Below, one piece after another: positions 4,569 through 6,207 of a DNA stretch of 6,207 bases. The stretch is from Candidatus Sumerlaeota bacterium (GTDB lineage: Bacteria > Sumerlaeota > Sumerlaeia > MWCT01), in the NCBI GenBank assembly GCA_026398545.1, contig JAPLSR010000156.1, positions 1-6,207 on the forward strand. Reading direction: 5' to 3'. How positions within the stretch are numbered: the first letter of the stretch is position 1; each line of letters opens with the position of its first letter. The position numbers were made by a program, and so were the translations under genes. Under the pieces are notes generated by a model. It was not told the DNA's origin. It was given only the letters and a program-made list of their open reading frames with translations, and ran no database searches.

Positions 4569-5984
4569 ATGGCTATTATAGATAAAAACAGCGAGACCCG
4601 CGCCCAGCCGCAAAGCCTTGAGGCAGAGGCATGTACCCTGGGAGCAATCCTCATGGACAATAAGAATATCACCCTCGTGGCTGACAGATTGAAAGTGGCG
4701 CATTTTTACAGCCCTGCAAACCGTCTGCTCTATGAAACCATGGTCTCATTGTTTGAGAAAAATAAGGCAATTGACCTGACCACCCTCATCAACGAACTCA
4801 CTGTCATCAACATACTGGAAAAAGCGGGTGGAACGGGCTATATCGCCACCCTCGAAGACCGCGTTATCTATCCCACAAACATCCTGCATTATGCACAAAT
4901 AGTCATCGATAAGGCGCAGAAAAGGGAACTCATCAATTCCGCATATCAAATTCTCGAATCCTCATACAATGAGGAGATGGATGCCTCCGAACTCATAACA
5001 TATTCGGAAAAACTGATATTTGACCTCTCCCAATCCGATATCGCTCATGATTTTGTCTCTATCAAGGACATGATGACCCCGACGCTGGAGGATATCCAGC
5101 GCCGCTATAGTGACAAGCATGAAGTTACGGGCCTCAAAACACATTATTATGAACTGGATAATCTGACCTCGGGTCTGCAGCGTTCCGAACTCATCATACT
5201 GGCGGCACGCCCATCGAAGGGAAAAACCTCCCTCGCCTTGAATATCGCCCTCAATGTGGCAGTGCATAGCGGTCTTCCGGTCGGCATCTTCAGCCTTGAA
5301 ATGTCCTCACAGCTGATAAACCACCGTCTCCTTTCCACACTTGCCAGAGTTCCCATGCAACACATCCGCTCAGGATTTCTGACACATGAGGACATGAACC
5401 GGATTTCAGAATACAGCGAACTGCTTTCCAGGTCGGAGATTTTCATTGATGACTCGCCGGGTATGACCATGCTTGAGCTGCGCGCCAAGGCACGCCGCCT
5501 CAAGTCTCGGGTGGAAAACCTGTCCCTGATAATCGTGGATTATATACAGCTGATGCACTCTGGCGGAAAGGTGGAGAACCGTCAGCAGGAAGTAGCCCAG
5601 ATTTCGCGCTCCTTGAAGGCGCTGGCGCGTGAACTCGAGGTGCCTCTGCTCGCCATCTCGCAACTCTCACGCCTGATTGAGCATCGTAGCGGTCAGGAAA
5701 AGAAACCGATACTCTCAGACCTGCGGGAATCCGGCGCCATTGAACAGGATGCCGACCTTGTGCTCTTCATCCATCCGGAGGAAGAGGAGGAGGAAGAAGA
5801 AGAGGAAGAAAAGAGCGAGGGAGAGGAGGAAAAGGAAACACGGCGCAACAAACCACCACGGGTCACTGAAATCATCATCGGCAAACAACGCAATGGACCA
5901 CTCGGTACCCGGAAACTCCTCTTTTTCCCGGAATGCACCCTCTTCATGAATCCTCCCAAAAGGATGCGGGAGAGACCTTCATGA
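4569..5984 (+). CDS. dnaB: Replicative DNA helicase DnaB
   Basis: DnaB is the hexameric ATP-driven helicase that unwinds DNA at the replication fork and recruits primase. From ATG 4569 it has 471 residues. TTG 4557 is in frame but touches the GAGGA motif (4552-4556), so the ATG is preferred although its spacing is long (12 bases). The N-terminal domain covers about residues 13-115 (SLEAEACTLGAILMD at 16-30), then a linker, then the RecA-like domain from about 186. Seen there: Walker A ARPSKGKT (213-220), FSLEMS with Glu244 as the probable catalytic glutamate, Walker B LIIVDYIQL (320-328), SQLSR (364-368), DLRESGAIEQDAD (384-396) and the trans-acting finger GKQRNGP (438-444). Two oddities: Lys217 stands where Met is usual in Walker A, and after FIH (400-402) the common Arg is Pro403, followed by 11 Glu (404-414) and more acidic residues. 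All core catalytic residues remain, so I call it functional. No intein is present. Confidence 0.96.
   Translation: MAIIDKNSETRAQPQSLEAEACTLGAILMDNKNITLVADRLKVAHFYSPANRLLYETMVSLFEKNKAIDLTTLINELTVINILEKAGGTGYIATLEDRVIYPTNILHYAQIVIDKAQKRELINSAYQILESSYNEEMDASELITYSEKLIFDLSQSDIAHDFVSIKDMMTPTLEDIQRRYSDKHEVTGLKTHYYELDNLTSGLQRSELIILAARPSKGKTSLALNIALNVAVHSGLPVGIFSLEMSSQLINHRLLSTLARVPMQHIRSGFLTHEDMNRISEYSELLSRSEIFIDDSPGMTMLELRAKARRLKSRVENLSLIIVDYIQLMHSGGKVENRQQEVAQISRSLKALARELEVPLLAISQLSRLIEHRSGQEKKPILSDLRESGAIEQDADLVLFIHPEEEEEEEEEEEKSEGEEEKETRRNKPPRVTEIIIGKQRNGPLGTRKLLFFPECTLFMNPPKRMRERPS
5777..5838 (+). repeat. Polypurine GAG/GAA tract coding the DnaB acidic insert
   Basis: All bases from 5777 to 5838 are purines except C5816: 39 purines in a row, then one C, then 22 more. 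The tract consists mainly of GAG and GAA codons read as glutamate. Such low-complexity trinucleotide DNA can change length by slippage in steps of three without breaking the frame. Homopurine tracts can also adopt triplex (H-DNA) structure, though I have no evidence for that here. It contains several GGAGG-like Shine-Dalgarno look-alikes inside the gene. Confidence 0.85.
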
Positions 5985-5993
5985 TATGGTGGG

Positions 5994-6021
5994 GGCATTC
6001 AATGCTCACATGCGGGATGCC
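5994..6021 (+). other. Inverted repeat in the dnaB-coaD gap
   Basis: GGCATTC (5994-6000) can pair with GGATGCC (6015-6021), seven pairs including one G-T wobble, with a 14-base loop. A competing smaller hairpin, GCAT (5995-5998) with ATGC (6002-6005), is also possible. No T run follows, so it is not an ordinary terminator; it could be an mRNA processing or stabilising element. It begins ten bases after the dnaB stop. Confidence 0.25.
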
Positions 6022-6049
6022 ATCAACTAAATAACGAGGCAGATTGAGT

Positions 6050-6207
6050 ATGACAGAAAAAAAGCGCATTGCCCTGTATCCCGGCTCATTTGACGGTCTG
6101 ACCTATGGACATATTGACATCATAAAACGGGCAAGTCTCCTTTTTGGCCTTTTGATTATCGGTGTGGCGCACAATCCACAGAAAAAACCCTGCTTCTCCG
6201 TGAAAGA
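6050..6207 (+). CDS. coaD: Pantetheine-phosphate adenylyltransferase CoaD (N-terminal part, partial)
   Basis: CoaD transfers AMP from ATP to 4'-phosphopantetheine, giving dephospho-CoA, the penultimate step of coenzyme A synthesis. The first 52 residues are present before the window ends; the whole protein is normally about 160. The start IALYPGSFDGLTYGHIDIIKRA (residues 7-28) carries the nucleotidyltransferase motif, with Ser13 and His21 at the positions of E. coli Thr10 and His18. Lys45 in NPQKKPCF aligns with E. coli Lys42, which binds the substrate. Gly16 stands where FDP normally has proline, a small departure in the conserved loop. ATG 6050 is preceded by GAGG (6036-6039) at ten bases. 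It lies 65 bases after dnaB in the same direction and may be co-transcribed with it. The identification is secure despite the truncation, which is due only to the window edge. Confidence 0.95.
   Translation, partial: MTEKKRIALYPGSFDGLTYGHIDIIKRASLLFGLLIIGVAHNPQKKPCFSVK

Noticed and set aside
5205..5228. Intein or group I intron at the DnaB Walker A site, a known insertion hotspot
   Set aside because: The reading frame runs straight through ARPSKGKT with no insertion.
5677..5949. Arg/Lys-rich 90-codon + strand frame inside dnaB
   Set aside because: Its basic composition is the purine tract read in another frame; dnaB is certain here.

Overview
The window looks like ordinary bacterial chromosome: seven protein genes or gene ends, all on the + strand, with short gaps. 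In order they are the end of rpoC (RNA polymerase beta'), an unrecognised coiled-coil protein, thiE and thiC (thiamine synthesis), a DUF2232/YybS-like membrane protein, rplI (ribosomal protein L9), dnaB (replicative helicase) and the start of coaD (pantetheine-phosphate adenylyltransferase). I see no tRNA, rRNA, CRISPR array, insertion sequence, integrase or phage gene. Base composition looks moderate and even. The gene content does not fix the taxon. The genes are vertically inherited types, and the short ThiC and the DUF2232-rplI-dnaB order are found in several anaerobic or little-cultivated Gram-negative-type lineages. I would not go beyond 'bacterium, probably not a close relative of a standard model organism'.

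Layout. Positions 1-254 hold the RpoC C-terminus. A 230-base gap follows, with no convincing terminator but a good sigma70-type promoter (TTGACG, 17-base spacer, TATATT) ahead of the coiled-coil gene (485-970). A 114-base leader without a recognisable TPP riboswitch precedes thiE (1085-1753), whose stop overlaps the thiC start by four bases (ATGA). After 72 bases comes the membrane protein gene (3100-4038), again overlapping rplI by ATGA. An 87-base gap with two inverted repeats separates rplI from dnaB. A 65-base gap separates dnaB from coaD, which runs off the window end.

How the genes fit together. ThiE and ThiC supply the coupling step and the pyrimidine half of thiamine; the thiazole genes and thiD are not here. 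DUF2232-rplI-dnaB is a recurrent bacterial neighbourhood that usually also carries rpsF, ssb and rpsR upstream; those are absent here and thiC sits in their place. The str operon genes (rpsL, rpsG) that often follow rpoC are also absent.

The most notable features are inside DnaB: an 11-glutamate run in an acidic insert just before the KQR arginine-finger segment, encoded by a 62-base nearly pure purine tract, and a lysine where the Walker A loop normally has methionine. The coiled-coil gene with its own promoter is the only gene of unknown function. I found no evidence for a novel multi-gene system.
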